From: Thermodesulfatator autotrophicus | Lineage (GTDB): Bacteria > Desulfobacterota > Thermodesulfobacteria > Thermodesulfobacteriales > Thermodesulfatatoraceae | Reading direction: 5' to 3' | DNA: 64,000 bases | NCBI RefSeq assembly: GCF_001642325.1 | Contig: NZ_LSFI01000001.1 | Span: 22,316-86,315 of the forward strand | Shown: in pieces, positions 1 to 8,672 of the stretch | Position numbering within the stretch: position 1 is the stretch's first letter | How the letters are laid out: the number at the start of each line of letters is the position of its first letter | Program-made: the position numbers and the translations under genes | Notes under the pieces: model-generated | Seen by the model: only the letters and a program-made list of their open reading frames with translations | Told to the model about the DNA's origin: nothing | The model's database searches: none

Positions 1-693
1 CTCCGTGTTAAAGTAGCCAGCCTTTTTGAGCAGGCTTATAACTTCTTCTGGAGATAAGTCATACCAGTTTTGATAAGCATCTGCCACCGCAAAGAAAGCT
101 CCTCCTCGCAGGTTGGCACAGTAAAGCTCATCAGCTAAAGGAGCGATTTTTTGAATGGCCTTTTCAGAGGCGGTGGGCACAGCCACAATAATCTTTGAAG
201 GCTTGTGGCGGACAACTTGTTTTATAGCAGCCATCATGGTGTAGCCTGAGGCCAGGCCGTCATCTACCAGAATAACCTGTTTATCTAAAAGCACAGGAAA
301 AGGTTTGCCCTGCCTGAATAGAGCTTCCCGTTTAGCTAAATCTTTCTTTTCTATAACAATTTGAGCTTCTATTTCTTCCGGGGATAGTCCAGCATAAGCT
401 ACCAGTTCTTCGTTTATAAGGATATCTCCCTCTGAGGTTATAGCTCCAAAACCTGCTTCCGGGTTATCTGGAAAATGAATTTTGCGAACAATGATTAAGT
501 CAAAGGGAAGGCCTAGTTTTTTGGCGATAGTTAGGCCTACTGGAACGCCTCCTGCTGGAATAGCAAGGACTATAGCATCTTTTGCCTTTTGATATGGTTT
601 AAGCATTTCCGCCAGCACTGAGCCGGCTTCTTCCCTGTCACGGAAGACATAAACTTTATTGGTAAGAATTTTATCAACGAAGACTTTGCCCAT
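1..693 (-). CDS. Phosphoribosyltransferase-family protein (3' end beyond window)
   Basis: Partial gene: 231 codons are visible and the C-terminus lies left of the window. The ATG at 693 follows a strong GGAGGT ribosome site. The protein has a type I phosphoribosyltransferase fold: an early AIPAGGVPVG segment (about residues 44-53), RKIHFPDNPEAGFGA (about 70-84), and the PRPP-binding loop VILVDDGLASGYTM (about 140-153). Family members of this form are predicted phosphoribosyltransferases of uncertain substrate, sometimes fused to hydrolase domains. Since the 3' end is missing, a fusion cannot be excluded. It is transcribed in the same direction as pyrBC, 55 bp downstream of pyrC, so a link to nucleotide metabolism is possible but inferred. 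Confidence 0.85.
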   Translation of the reverse strand, partial: MGKVFVDKILTNKVYVFRDREEAGSVLAEMLKPYQKAKDAIVLAIPAGGVPVGLTIAKKLGLPFDLIIVRKIHFPDNPEAGFGAITSEGDILINEELVAYAGLSPEEIEAQIVIEKKDLAKREALFRQGKPFPVLLDKQVILVDDGLASGYTMMAAIKQVVRHKPSKIIVAVPTASEKAIQKIAPLADELYCANLRGGAFFAVADAYQNWYDLSPEEVISLLKKAGYFNTE

Positions 694-748
694 TTCCCCA
701 CCTCCCACTACAAAGATAGGGCTTATTTAGGGAAAGGCAAAGATTTAA

Positions 749-2023
749 CTAAAGGCGGGAAAAAACTATTTTTCCTGAGATTATAGTTAACACGGCCTGG
801 CCTTTCATTTCCCACCCCAGGAAGGGCGAATTCTTACTCTTTGAATGAAGGGCTTTTTCATCAACCACCCAGATTTTTTCAGGATCAAAGACGGTAATAT
901 CTGCTGTGTGACCCGGTTTTAAAGTGCCTCCATCAATCCCTAATATCCTGGCCGGGTTACAGGACATAAGCTCTACCAGGCGGGAAAGGGAAATAACTTT
1001 TTCCTTTACCAGACGCAAACCCAAAGGCAGAGCTGTTTCAAGGCCTATTAGCCCACAGGCTGCCTTTTCAAACTCACAGAGTTTTTCAAGGGGACTATGA
1101 GGGGCATGATCGGTGGCAATGGCGTCCAGGGTGCCATCAGCCAGGGCCTCTTTTATAGCCTCGCGATCAAGCTCACTTCTTAAAGGTGGATTAACCTTGG
1201 CGTTGGTATTGTAACCAAAGGTGGCCTCTTCTGTTAGAGAAAAATAATGCGGCGCCGTTTCAGCAGTAACGGGTATCCCTTCCTCTTTGGCGCGACGAAT
1301 AATCTCTACCCCTTCTCTGGTTGACACATGGGCAATATGGATTGGCGTTCCCGTAAGCTTGGACAGCATGACTTCGCGAAAAATAGCGATGGCCTCTCCT
1401 TCAGCGGGAACACCTTTAAGGCCAAGCTTAGAAGAAGCCAGACCCTCGTTTACATGGCCACCTTTAGAGAGGGACAGTTCTTCAGCGTGTGAAATAATAG
1501 GTAAGTCAAAATTTTTAGCGTACTCCAGCGCAAGTCTCATAAGGTAAGCGTCTGAAACAGGAAAGCCGTCATCAGAGAGGGCTGCCGCCCCTGCTTCTTT
1601 GAGCTCTCCGAACTCTGTTAAGCTTTCTCCCTTTTGACCTTTGGTAATACAGGCCACGGGATAAACGCGAGCACGCCCTGCTTCTTCAGCCTTTTTAAGG
1701 ATAAAGCGTGTAACCTCGGCGTTGTCATTGGGAGGTTTAGTGTTGGGCATACAGGCCACCGCGGTAAAACCCCCGGCCACCGCGGCTTTAGTACCAGTTT
1801 CAATGGTTTCTTTCCATTCTTCGCCTGGCTCGCGTAAATGAACATGCATGTCTATAAAACCCGGGCAAACCACTAAACCCTGACAATCTATAATCTTTGC
1901 GTCTTCAGCAGAAATGTTGGGCGAAATAGCCTCTATTTTTTGGCTGGAAATTAAAATATCGCCGATTAAATCAAGCTTTTGGGAAGGATCTACTATACGG
2001 CCGCCTTTTAAAAGAATCTTCAC
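749..2023 (-). CDS. pyrC: Dihydroorotase, class I
   Basis: Catalyses reversible cyclisation of carbamoyl-aspartate to dihydroorotate in de novo pyrimidine synthesis (cytosolic, zinc-dependent). At 424 aa it has the usual length of the class I enzyme. Visible metal and active-site motifs are HVHLREPG (metal ligands His60 and His62), SHAEE near residue 178, HIAHVST near 230 and ATDHAPH near 304. The start ATG overlaps the pyrB stop by 4 bp (ATGA), so the two are translationally coupled. PyrC and PyrB often form one complex in bacteria with this gene order. Assignment is secure. Confidence 0.96.
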   Translation of the reverse strand: MKILLKGGRIVDPSQKLDLIGDILISSQKIEAISPNISAEDAKIIDCQGLVVCPGFIDMHVHLREPGEEWKETIETGTKAAVAGGFTAVACMPNTKPPNDNAEVTRFILKKAEEAGRARVYPVACITKGQKGESLTEFGELKEAGAAALSDDGFPVSDAYLMRLALEYAKNFDLPIISHAEELSLSKGGHVNEGLASSKLGLKGVPAEGEAIAIFREVMLSKLTGTPIHIAHVSTREGVEIIRRAKEEGIPVTAETAPHYFSLTEEATFGYNTNAKVNPPLRSELDREAIKEALADGTLDAIATDHAPHSPLEKLCEFEKAACGLIGLETALPLGLRLVKEKVISLSRLVELMSCNPARILGIDGGTLKPGHTADITVFDPEKIWVVDEKALHSKSKNSPFLGWEMKGQAVLTIISGKIVFSRL

Positions 2024-2943
2024 GCTCCACCTCCAAGAAGGAGCACTAATAAAGCCATGCGCACAGCCACGCCGTTTGTTACCTGCTCAAGGATGACGTT
2101 TCGCGGGTCTTTTTCAAGTTCTGGGTGAAGCTCAACTCCCCAGTTAATAGGGCCGGGATGCATGAGAATACAATCATCTTTGGCCAGGGCTAAACGTTCA
2201 GTATTTAGGCCAAAATGGCGGGCATATTCTCTTACTGAAGGGAAAAGGGCCCTTCCGTGGCGTTCTTTTTGCACGCGCAGGGCCATAACAACGTCGGCGT
2301 CTTTTAAGGCCTCTTCCAGGTGATAACAAACTCTTGCTCCCAGGGCTTCTCGTTCTGGCGGAAGCATGGTGGCTGGCCCGCTTACAAAGACCTCTGCTCC
2401 CATTTTACAGAAAGCACAAATGCCAGAATGCGCTACCCGGCTATGGCGAATGTCTCCGATTATGGCCACTTTTAACCCTTTAAAGGACCCTTTCTTTTCT
2501 CTCACTGTAAGAAGATCTAAAAGGGCCTGGGTGGGATGGGCATTAAAGCCGTCACCGGCGTTTATTACCCTGGTTTTTACGTGTTCAGCAATAAGATGGG
2601 GGGCTCCGGCGTTGGGATGCCTAATGACAAAGAGATCTGCCCCCATGGCCTGGATATTAAGCACTGTGTCTATCAAAGATTCCCCTTTTTCCACACTGCT
2701 CATACGGGCAGTAAAGTTAAAAACATCTGCCGAAAGAACTTTAGCTGCTTTCTCAAAAGAAAGACGCGTGCGTGTGCTGGGCTCAAAAAAAAGATGGGCC
2801 ACTAATTTTCCTCTAAGAGTGGGAACTTTGGGAATGGGACGCGATAGTACTTCTTTTAGGGCTTCAGCAGTGTCAAGAATAAAATTTATTTCTTCAGGCG
2901 CAAGAGAAGCAATGTCAAGTATGTGTTTTTTTGAGAAGTCCAT
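2020..2943 (-). CDS. pyrB: Aspartate carbamoyltransferase catalytic subunit
   Basis: Condenses carbamoyl phosphate with aspartate, the committed step of pyrimidine synthesis. The 307-aa protein shows the carbamoyl-phosphate loop FFEPSTRTRLSFE (about residues 52-64), HPTQALLD (about 136-143) and HPGPINWGVEL near 262. The last is usually HPGPxNRG, so Arg is replaced by Trp here; this position is not among the best-known catalytic residues. No pyrI regulatory subunit is in the window. The only ribosome site before the ATG, AGGGG, lies in the 3' arm of a 10-bp hairpin, which suggests structure-controlled translation. It forms an operon with pyrC. Confidence 0.96.
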   Translation of the reverse strand: MDFSKKHILDIASLAPEEINFILDTAEALKEVLSRPIPKVPTLRGKLVAHLFFEPSTRTRLSFEKAAKVLSADVFNFTARMSSVEKGESLIDTVLNIQAMGADLFVIRHPNAGAPHLIAEHVKTRVINAGDGFNAHPTQALLDLLTVREKKGSFKGLKVAIIGDIRHSRVAHSGICAFCKMGAEVFVSGPATMLPPEREALGARVCYHLEEALKDADVVMALRVQKERHGRALFPSVREYARHFGLNTERLALAKDDCILMHPGPINWGVELHPELEKDPRNVILEQVTNGVAVRMALLVLLLGGGA

Positions 2944-2948
2944 AATAA

Positions 2949-2988
2949 AGCCCCTGGCTTAAAAAGGGATACCAAAAGGCCAGGGGCT
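2949..2988 (-). promoter_or_regulatory. Hairpin between ferritin and pyrB covering the pyrB ribosome site
   Basis: On the minus strand AGCCCCTGGC pairs perfectly with GCCAGGGGCT across a 20-base loop. The 3' arm contains AGGGG, the only plausible Shine-Dalgarno sequence of pyrB, 7 bases before its ATG. The tail is CTTTATTAT, only a weak U-tract. It may be the ferritin terminator, a translational or attenuation control of pyrB, or both. Confidence 0.6.
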
Positions 2989-2997
2989 GGTCAAGCT

Positions 2998-3519
2998 TTA
3001 CTGCACTTCCTGGGTAAGACCAGTAAAATCAAGGTTTCGGCTGGAAAGCTCCCGGTCAATCATAAAAAGGGCCTCAGGTGAATCTTTGACCAGGCGCATC
3101 TGAGCCACAATACTTCCAAAGGAATCCTCCTCTTCCACCTGCTCAGTAATAAACCACTGGAGAAAAATCTGAGAAGCGTGGTCTTTTTCCTGCTGGGCCA
3201 GTTCCATCAGATTATTAATGCGACGGGTAACTTCTTTCTCGTGATTTAAAGCGTATTCCATAACCGCCAATGGGGATTCCCAATCTGTAGGCGGTTTGTC
3301 TATGCTCTGGAGTTCCACCTTGCCACCGCGCTCGTTAATAAAATTATAAAACTTCATGGCATGCATAGTTTCTTCCACGGCCTGGGCTTTCATCCATTTA
3401 GAAAATCCTGGCAAATTAAGGCTGTCAAAATAAGCTGCCATTGAAAGATAAAGATAGGCTGAATAAAGCTCCCACTTTATCTGTTCGTTAAAGGCCTTTT
3501 CCATTTTTTCCGTAAACAT
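2998..3519 (-). CDS. Non-heme ferritin
   Basis: Iron-storage protein forming a 24-mer cage that oxidises Fe(II) at a diiron site. The 173-aa length is typical of bacterial FtnA. Visible features are the N-terminal helix with Glu17 in EQIKWELYSAYLYLSMA, the VEETMHAMKFYNFI segment (about residues 48-61) with the EExxH ferroxidase pattern, and a late QWFITEQVEEE helix. AAGGAGG stands 6 bases before the ATG. A TATAAT-like -10 in the 48-bp gap to argD suggests its own promoter. A GC-rich hairpin follows the gene, shared with the pyrB leader. Confidence 0.95.
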   Translation of the reverse strand: MFTEKMEKAFNEQIKWELYSAYLYLSMAAYFDSLNLPGFSKWMKAQAVEETMHAMKFYNFINERGGKVELQSIDKPPTDWESPLAVMEYALNHEKEVTRRINNLMELAQQEKDHASQIFLQWFITEQVEEEDSFGSIVAQMRLVKDSPEALFMIDRELSSRNLDFTGLTQEVQ

Positions 3520-3567
3520 AACCGCCTCCTTTTAAAAATTTTTAAGTTAAGAATAATTATAAATTAA

Positions 3568-4764
3568 TCATTTGGCAATACTGGCTAAAGCTTCATCCAG
3601 GGCTTCGGCCAGGGCGTCTATTTCACGGTAAGCAATAATAAGGGGTGGAGTAAAGCGTAAAACTCGGTCTTTTATCACGGTTATTAAAATACGCTTTTCG
3701 TAAAAAAGCAATTCGCCAATAGGATTAGCGGAAACTTTTAGTTCTAAAGCCTGCATAAGGCCTTTACCTCTGACTTCAGATACCAAGTGGCTATATTTAT
3801 CAGCAAGATTTAGTAGCTTTTGGCGCAGGGCCTTACCTTTTAAAACTACCTCTTCCAGAAAACCTTCTTCAAGGATTTTATCAAGAACCACCAGGGCTGC
3901 GGCACAACTAACAGGGTTTCCGCCAAAGGTGGAGGCATGGGTGCCAGGTTCAAAGGCAGCCATAACTTCTTCAGTAGCAAGAAGAGCCCCAAGGGGCATT
4001 CCGCCGGCCAGGCCTTTTGCCAAGCACATAATATCAGGTTTTACACCTGTCCATTCGTAGGCAAAAAACTTCCCCGTGCGGCCGATACCAGTTTGAATTT
4101 CGTCAAAGATTAGTAAGGCGTTATATTTATTCGCTAATTCGCGTGAAGCCTTAATAAATTCTTCGGTAAGCGGGATAACCCCTCCCTCGCCGATAATGGG
4201 TTCAAAAATTATGGCGCAGGTATTTTCAGAAAAGGCTTTCTCAAGAGCGGAAATATCATTTGGTGGCACGTGTTTAAACCCAGGGACAAGCGGCTTAAAA
4301 CCTTCCCAGTAAACCGGCTGACCGGTGGCGGAAAGGGCGCCGTAAGTACGACCATGGAAAGAATTCTCTAGGGCTATTATTTCATATTTTTCCGGGCCAA
4401 AATTTTTCCAGGCATAACGCCTGGCCAGTTTCAAGGCCGCCTCTACCACTTCGGCTCCACTATTGGCAAAAAAAACTCTCTCGGCAAAAGAGTTTTCACA
4501 AAGCTTTTGGGCAAGCCTTGCCTGAGGCTCTGTCCAGTAGAGGTTGGACACGTGTATTAATTTTTGGGCTTGCTCACAAATGGCCTGAGAAAGCTCTGGA
4601 TGGGCATGCCCCAGAGCACAGACAGCTATGCCAGCGCAAAAGTCTAAATATTCGTTTCCTTCTTCATCGTATAGACGAGACCCTTTTCCCTTTACAAAAG
4701 CTACAGGAAAACGTTTGTAATTTTTAGCCAAATATATTTCTCCCAAGTCTTTTATATAAGCCAT
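3568..4764 (-). CDS. argD: Acetylornithine aminotransferase
   Basis: PLP-dependent class III aminotransferase that converts N-acetylglutamate semialdehyde to N-acetylornithine in arginine synthesis. It may also serve lysine synthesis as a succinyl-DAP aminotransferase. The protein is 398 aa. It shows ANSGAEVVEAALKLAR (about residues 101-116), FHGRTYGALSATG (about 137-149), the cofactor region LIFDEIQTGIGRTG (about 219-232) and the PLP lysine in CLAKGLAGGMPLGA. Other arginine genes in the window (argJ, an argA-like gene, carA) are scattered. The ATG at 4764 has a GGAGG ribosome site. Confidence 0.94.
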   Translation of the reverse strand: MAYIKDLGEIYLAKNYKRFPVAFVKGKGSRLYDEEGNEYLDFCAGIAVCALGHAHPELSQAICEQAQKLIHVSNLYWTEPQARLAQKLCENSFAERVFFANSGAEVVEAALKLARRYAWKNFGPEKYEIIALENSFHGRTYGALSATGQPVYWEGFKPLVPGFKHVPPNDISALEKAFSENTCAIIFEPIIGEGGVIPLTEEFIKASRELANKYNALLIFDEIQTGIGRTGKFFAYEWTGVKPDIMCLAKGLAGGMPLGALLATEEVMAAFEPGTHASTFGGNPVSCAAALVVLDKILEEGFLEEVVLKGKALRQKLLNLADKYSHLVSEVRGKGLMQALELKVSANPIGELLFYEKRILITVIKDRVLRFTPPLIIAYREIDALAEALDEALASIAK

Positions 4765-4867
4765 TTTAACCTCCTGATTTGTTTTTGCCTGCCTCTAATT
4801 TTGCCAAAATTTTTCTATATTCAGCAAATACTTTTACAAAAAATTTGAAAATTATTTTATTTTTTTC

Positions 4868-4895
4868 TTTACTTTTATTTTGGCATAAGTATAAT
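4868..4895 (+). promoter_or_regulatory. Probable promoter of the cold-shock gene
   Basis: A perfect TATAAT (4890-4895) lies 16 bases after TTTACT (4868-4873, 4/6 match to TTGACA). It gives an AT-rich leader of about 33 bases ending in the TAGGAGG ribosome site before the ATG at 4936. Confidence 0.6.
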
Positions 4896-4935
4896 GCTCT
4901 TTAAGTATTAAATTATTTAGGAGGATTTTAGTAAC

Positions 4936-5142
4936 ATGGTTAAAGGTAAGGTAAAATGGTTTGATGAAAAGAAGGGCTATGGTTTTATTTCTAGAGATGA
5001 TGGTGGAGATGTATTTGTTCACTTTTCTGCCATCCAGATGAATGGTTTTAAAACTCTCCAGGAAGGCCAGACAGTTGAATTTGAGATTACTCAGGGCCCC
5101 AAAGGAGAACAGGCGGCTAATGTTACGGTAGTAGAAGAATAA
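4936..5142 (+). CDS. Cold-shock-domain protein (Csp family)
   Basis: Single cold-shock domain (OB-fold) protein of 68 aa that binds single-stranded nucleic acid and acts as an RNA chaperone. Both ribonucleoprotein motifs are intact: KGYGFISRD (RNP1, about residues 13-21) and VFVHFSAIQ (RNP2, about 27-35). The start follows a strong GGAGG site. The gene is monocistronic, with its own promoter and an ideal intrinsic terminator right after it. It is the only cold-shock gene in the window; the paralogue type (CspA, B or C) cannot be assigned. Confidence 0.97.
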   Translation: MVKGKVKWFDEKKGYGFISRDDGGDVFVHFSAIQMNGFKTLQEGQTVEFEITQGPKGEQAANVTVVEE

Positions 5143-5172
5143 TAATAATTTTTCTTAATAAGTGACTAAACG

Positions 5173-5200
5173 AGGCCCCGTTTGGGGCCTTTTTTATTTT
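5173..5200 (+). terminator. Rho-independent terminator of the cold-shock gene
   Basis: A 7-bp stem, AGGCCCC and GGGGCCT, with a GTTT loop is followed by TTTTTATTTT, 30 bp after the stop codon. Confidence 0.93.
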
Positions 5201-5202
5201 GA

Positions 5203-5444
5203 AGACCTTTGCAAAATTCTAAGATAGCCACAGCCTTGCGACAAGGATTGCTTCACCCCTGGCGGGGCTCGCAATGACACAGCATAAAAAAGGCTTACAA
5301 TGACAAAGTAAAGTTCTGTAATGACAGCTCATTTTTTTCACTATGAATAGTATATTCCCTATTCTCACTGCGAGGAGACCGGGACAGGCGAAGCAGTCTC
5401 AGGAACCAGTGAGACAGTCAATTAAAATGTTCTGAAAAAGTTTC
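5203..5444. repeat. Dispersed intergenic repeat cluster A
   Basis: This fills the gap between the convergent cold-shock and kdsB genes. It has two copies of the family core: one ending GGGGCTCGCAATGACA (about 5263-5278), the other starting CACTGCGAGGAG and ending GAAGCAGTCTCAG (5366-5402). The left end reads CCTTTGCAAAATTCTAA and the right end AAAATGTTCTGAAAAAG. These look like degenerate inverted copies of one another. No coding capacity is credible. Confidence 0.75.
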
Positions 5445-5451
5445 TATTTTG

Positions 5452-6186
5452 CTATTTAGCTAATAATTTTTCTATCTTTTCTAAATCTTCAGGAGTATCC
5501 ACTTCTGGACAATCATATTTAGTAATAGAAACAGCTATAGGATAGCCATATTCTAAAACCCGTAATTGTTCCAATTTTTCTGCCTGTTCAAGCTCTCCAG
5601 GCTTTAAACGCACAAAGGTATCAAGAAATTCTTTTCGGTAAGCATAAAGGCCTATGTGGCGCAGGTAAGTCGGGCTTGGACCAGGTGGACGATAAAAGGG
5701 AATCAATGAACGCGAGAAATAAATAGCCTGTCCCTTTCTGTTAAGGACTACTTTGACACGGTTAGGGTCGTGTTTTTCTTCTTCGCGTTCAATAGGTACA
5801 GCCACCGTAGCCATAGGAAGGTCCGTATTCAAAAGAAGAGGCTTTACCAGTTCTTCTATAACTGCTGGTTCAAGAAGGGGTTGATCAGCTTGAATGTTTA
5901 CAATGATGTCGTCGGGAGAAAGACGCAAAATATCTGCTGCCTCAGCAATCCTCTCGGTGCCACAAGTATGATTTTTAGCAGTGAGAATCGCCTCACCACC
6001 AGCTTCTTTCACGGTTTTTTTAATCCTTTCGTCGTCAGTAGCCACTATAACTTTTTCCAAAATTTTACTCTTTCTAGCTCTTTCATAAACATGGACAATC
6101 ATAGGACGACCGGCTATCAAGGCCAGCGGTTTGCCAGGCAATCTGGTTGAGCCGTACCTTGCGGGAATAATGCCATAAATTTTCAT
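5452..6186 (-). CDS. kdsB: 3-deoxy-manno-octulosonate cytidylyltransferase
   Basis: Activates Kdo with CTP to CMP-Kdo for lipid A/LPS core assembly, so the organism has an LPS outer membrane. The 244-aa protein begins MKIYGIIPARYGSTRLPGKP, the nucleotide-binding signature. NIQADQPLLEP (about residues 96-106) carries the metal-binding Asp, and LRHIGLYAYR follows near 170-179. The reading frame is open for 10 codons upstream, but GGAGG sits 5 bases before the ATG at 6186, which fixes the start. Divergent from the cupin gene. Confidence 0.95.
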   Translation of the reverse strand: MKIYGIIPARYGSTRLPGKPLALIAGRPMIVHVYERARKSKILEKVIVATDDERIKKTVKEAGGEAILTAKNHTCGTERIAEAADILRLSPDDIIVNIQADQPLLEPAVIEELVKPLLLNTDLPMATVAVPIEREEEKHDPNRVKVVLNRKGQAIYFSRSLIPFYRPPGPSPTYLRHIGLYAYRKEFLDTFVRLKPGELEQAEKLEQLRVLEYGYPIAVSITKYDCPEVDTPEDLEKIEKLLAK

Positions 6187-6259
6187 AATTCCTCCGTTGT
6201 TAAAATGACATTTCATTTTTATATACTTCGTTTATAACGCAAAGAGGAGGTAATAAAAC

Positions 6260-6601
6260 ATGATTTACTTTTTCCCAGCCCAAGAAATAAAGTTTGAAAA
6301 TCATCCTAAATTTAACGGGGTGAAATGGTTCCCCATGATAGACAAAAGCAAGACAGACCGTATAAGTGTTTGTTATTTACTTATTGAACCTGGAGTGGAA
6401 ATTCCTGTACACATCCACGACCCCCAAATTGATTCTATTCTCGTGCTTGAGGGAGAGGCTGAAATTTATATGAACGGTAGCTGGCAAAAGGTAACAGCTG
6501 GTGACTATGTATTCGTACCAGCTAAAGAAGAGCACGGGGTAAAAAATATAGGGCAAAAACCGTTAAAGCTCTTTATAGTTCACTCACCGCCGTTATATTA
6601 A
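6260..6601 (+). CDS. Small cupin-domain protein
   Basis: A single-domain cupin of 113 aa. Motif 1 is [15 protein letters not shown] (about residues 50-64), with the two metal-type histidines and a following Glu in VLEGEAEIY. Motif 2 is [12 protein letters not shown] (about 92-103). Metal binding is therefore likely, but cupins range from isomerases to sensors and the substrate is unknown. A GAGGAGG site precedes the ATG. It lies 22 bp upstream of hisI and may be co-transcribed with hisI-hisG; the reason for this pairing is not evident. Confidence 0.85.
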   Translation: MIYFFPAQEIKFENHPKFNGVKWFPMIDKSKTDRISVCYLLIEPGVEIPVHIHDPQIDSILVLEGEAEIYMNGSWQKVTAGDYVFVPAKEEHGVKNIGQKPLKLFIVHSPPLY

Positions 6602-6623
6602 AAGGCCTTTACAAGGAGGAAAG

Positions 6624-7007
6624 ATGGTAAGACCTGATTTTAAAAAGGCTGGTGGACTTATCCCTGTTATTGCTCAGGATTATAAAACCGGCGAAGTTTT
6701 AATGCTGGCTTACATGAACGATGAGGCCTGGGAAAAAACTTTAGAAACCGGCAAAGTCCATTATTACAGCCGCAGTCGTAATAAAATATGGCTAAAGGGA
6801 GAATCTTCCGGCCACGTGCAGCTGGTAAAAGAAATTCTTTTAGACTGTGACCTTGATACGGTTTTAATTAAAGTGGAACAGTTAGGTGGTGCTGCCTGTC
6901 ATAAAGGTTATCGTTCCTGTTTTTATCGCCGATTAGAAAATAATGAGTTAAAAATTATCGGCAAAAAAATATTTGATCCAGAGGTGGTTTATGGAAAGAA
7001 AGCTTAA
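6624..7007 (+). CDS. hisI: Phosphoribosyl-AMP cyclohydrolase
   Basis: Opens the adenine ring of PR-AMP, the third step of histidine synthesis. The 127-aa, single-domain form lacks the HisE pyrophosphohydrolase domain. Diagnostic segments are [17 protein letters not shown] (about residues 49-65) and [26 protein letters not shown] (about 74-99), with the Asp and Cys residues that bind Mg and Zn. The end overlaps hisG by 17 bp. Other histidine genes are not clustered here; hisA lies near 43.2 kb. Confidence 0.96.
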   Translation: MVRPDFKKAGGLIPVIAQDYKTGEVLMLAYMNDEAWEKTLETGKVHYYSRSRNKIWLKGESSGHVQLVKEILLDCDLDTVLIKVEQLGGAACHKGYRSCFYRRLENNELKIIGKKIFDPEVVYGKKA

Positions 7008-7866
7008 ACTTGGCATTCCTAAAGGGAGTCTGGAGAAAGCTACTATAGAACTTTTTGAAAAATCTGGCTGGCGTATAAATGTCCATCACCGCAATTATTT
7101 TCCTGATATAGACGACCCGGAAATTGAATGTGCCATATGCCGTGCTCAAGAGATGAGCCGTTATGTGGAAGAAGGTATCCTTGATTGCGGTATAACCGGA
7201 AAAGACTGGATACTTGAAAATAATTCTGATGTTCACACCATCACAGAACTTATTTACTCCAAAGTAAGTAAGAGGCCGGCGAGATGGGTGCTGGCGGTGC
7301 CTGCAGATTCTGAGATAAAAAAACTTGAAGACCTTGAGGGCAAAAAGATTGCCACGGAGCTTGTTAATTTCACTAAACGCTATTTTGCCGAAAAGGGTAT
7401 AAACGTAACAGTAGAGTTTTCTTGGGGTGCCACGGAAGCCAAAGTGGTGCAGGGACTGGCTGACGCCATTGTAGAGGTTACAGAAACTGGAAGCACTATC
7501 AGGGCTCACGGGCTAAAAATTATTCACGAACTAATGCAAAGTACTCCCCAGTTCATTGCTAATCACGAGTCATGGAAAGACCCCTGGAAAAAGAAAAAGA
7601 TGGAACAGCTGGCTGTCATGCTCAAAGGGGCTTTGAGGGCTCATCGGCTGGTGGGCCTCAAAATGAACGTAGCCGAAGAAAATCTCAAAAAAATAGTTGA
7701 AATACTTCCCAGTTTAAACGCCCCTACTATTTCACCGCTTTATCAAAGTGACTGGTTTGCCGTGGAAACAGTGGTCTCTGAGGATATAGTGAGGGAACTT
7801 ATTCCTAAACTTTTAGAAGCAGGGGCTCAGGGAATAATTGAATACGCCTTGAATAAGGTTATTTAA
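6991..7866 (+). CDS. hisG: ATP phosphoribosyltransferase, long form
   Basis: Condenses ATP with PRPP, the first and feedback-regulated step of histidine synthesis. At 291 aa it is the long (HisG_L) type with a C-terminal ACT-like regulatory domain (about residues 215-291), so it should not need HisZ. Visible are LGIPKGSLE at the N-terminus, the PRPP site region [15 protein letters not shown] (about 157-171) and the late [24 protein letters not shown] 4 bases before the ATG at 6991 sets the start, inside the end of hisI. Confidence 0.95.
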   Translation: MERKLKLGIPKGSLEKATIELFEKSGWRINVHHRNYFPDIDDPEIECAICRAQEMSRYVEEGILDCGITGKDWILENNSDVHTITELIYSKVSKRPARWVLAVPADSEIKKLEDLEGKKIATELVNFTKRYFAEKGINVTVEFSWGATEAKVVQGLADAIVEVTETGSTIRAHGLKIIHELMQSTPQFIANHESWKDPWKKKKMEQLAVMLKGALRAHRLVGLKMNVAEENLKKIVEILPSLNAPTISPLYQSDWFAVETVVSEDIVRELIPKLLEAGAQGIIEYALNKVI

Positions 7867-7901
7867 AAAAAATTACTTTGGGCTTTAAAATAGTTTAAAA
7901 A

Positions 7902-8672
7902 ATGAAATTTTCTAAGCTTTATTTATTATTTTTTTTATTAGGTTTGGTGGCTTGTCAAAGTGCTGAACCGCCTTCTACTTTTTATCAAGAAAGAGCCAAT
8001 GTTCATTTAGAAAGAGCCTACATTTATTATCACGAAGGGCGTTTAGCTGAAGCCTTAAAGGAAGCCTTTTCAGCCCAAAAAGTCTATCCAAAAGACCATA
8101 ATATTTACAACCTAATTGGCCTTATATACATGGATAAAGGCCAATACGATGAAGCCGAAAAATACTTTAAAAAGGCTTTGGAAATATCTCCAAACTCTCC
8201 AGAAGTTCTTAATAATTTAGGATCACTTTATTTAGTTAAAAATGATATACAAAAAGCCATTTCTTATTTTGAAAAAGCATTAAAAGATCCTTTCTATCCG
8301 AAACCTTTCATAGCTTATACCAATCTTGCCTGGGCTTATTACAAATTGGGAGATAAAGATAAGGCTATTTTTTACTTAAACAAGGCCCTTAATTATAACC
8401 CCAGATATTCAGTGGCTTATTTTTACAGGGGGTTAATAGCCCTGGAAGAAGATTTACTTGAAAAAGCAAAGCTTGATTTCCGCCGGGCTATACGCTTTAA
8501 CCGCCAGGATATGGCCTCACGATATTACCTGGGAATAGTCTATTTGCGTTTAAATCAGTTGGAAAAGGCCAAAAAGATATGGCGTTCTATTTTAGAGCTT
8601 GCTCCTGAATCTCGCTGGGCCTTAAAGGCTGAAGAAAAACTTATGACTTTAGAAGAGCTTGAAGGTTCTTAA
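7902..8672 (+). CDS. TPR-repeat lipoprotein (PilF/PilW-like)
   Basis: A 256-aa lipoprotein. A signal sequence ends in the lipobox LVAC with Cys18 as the predicted lipidation site. About six tetratricopeptide repeats follow from residue 30 to 245, for example YNLIGLIYMDKGQYDEAEKY and VLNNLGSLYLVKNDIQKAI. The architecture matches the PilF/PilW pilotins that help assemble type IV pilus secretins, but no pilus genes are nearby and other TPR lipoproteins look similar. It stands 35 bp after hisG with no clear ribosome site. It meets the next gene tail to tail with no gap. Confidence 0.8.
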   Translation: MKFSKLYLLFFLLGLVACQSAEPPSTFYQERANVHLERAYIYYHEGRLAEALKEAFSAQKVYPKDHNIYNLIGLIYMDKGQYDEAEKYFKKALEISPNSPEVLNNLGSLYLVKNDIQKAISYFEKALKDPFYPKPFIAYTNLAWAYYKLGDKDKAIFYLNKALNYNPRYSVAYFYRGLIALEEDLLEKAKLDFRRAIRFNRQDMASRYYLGIVYLRLNQLEKAKKIWRSILELAPESRWALKAEEKLMTLEELEGS

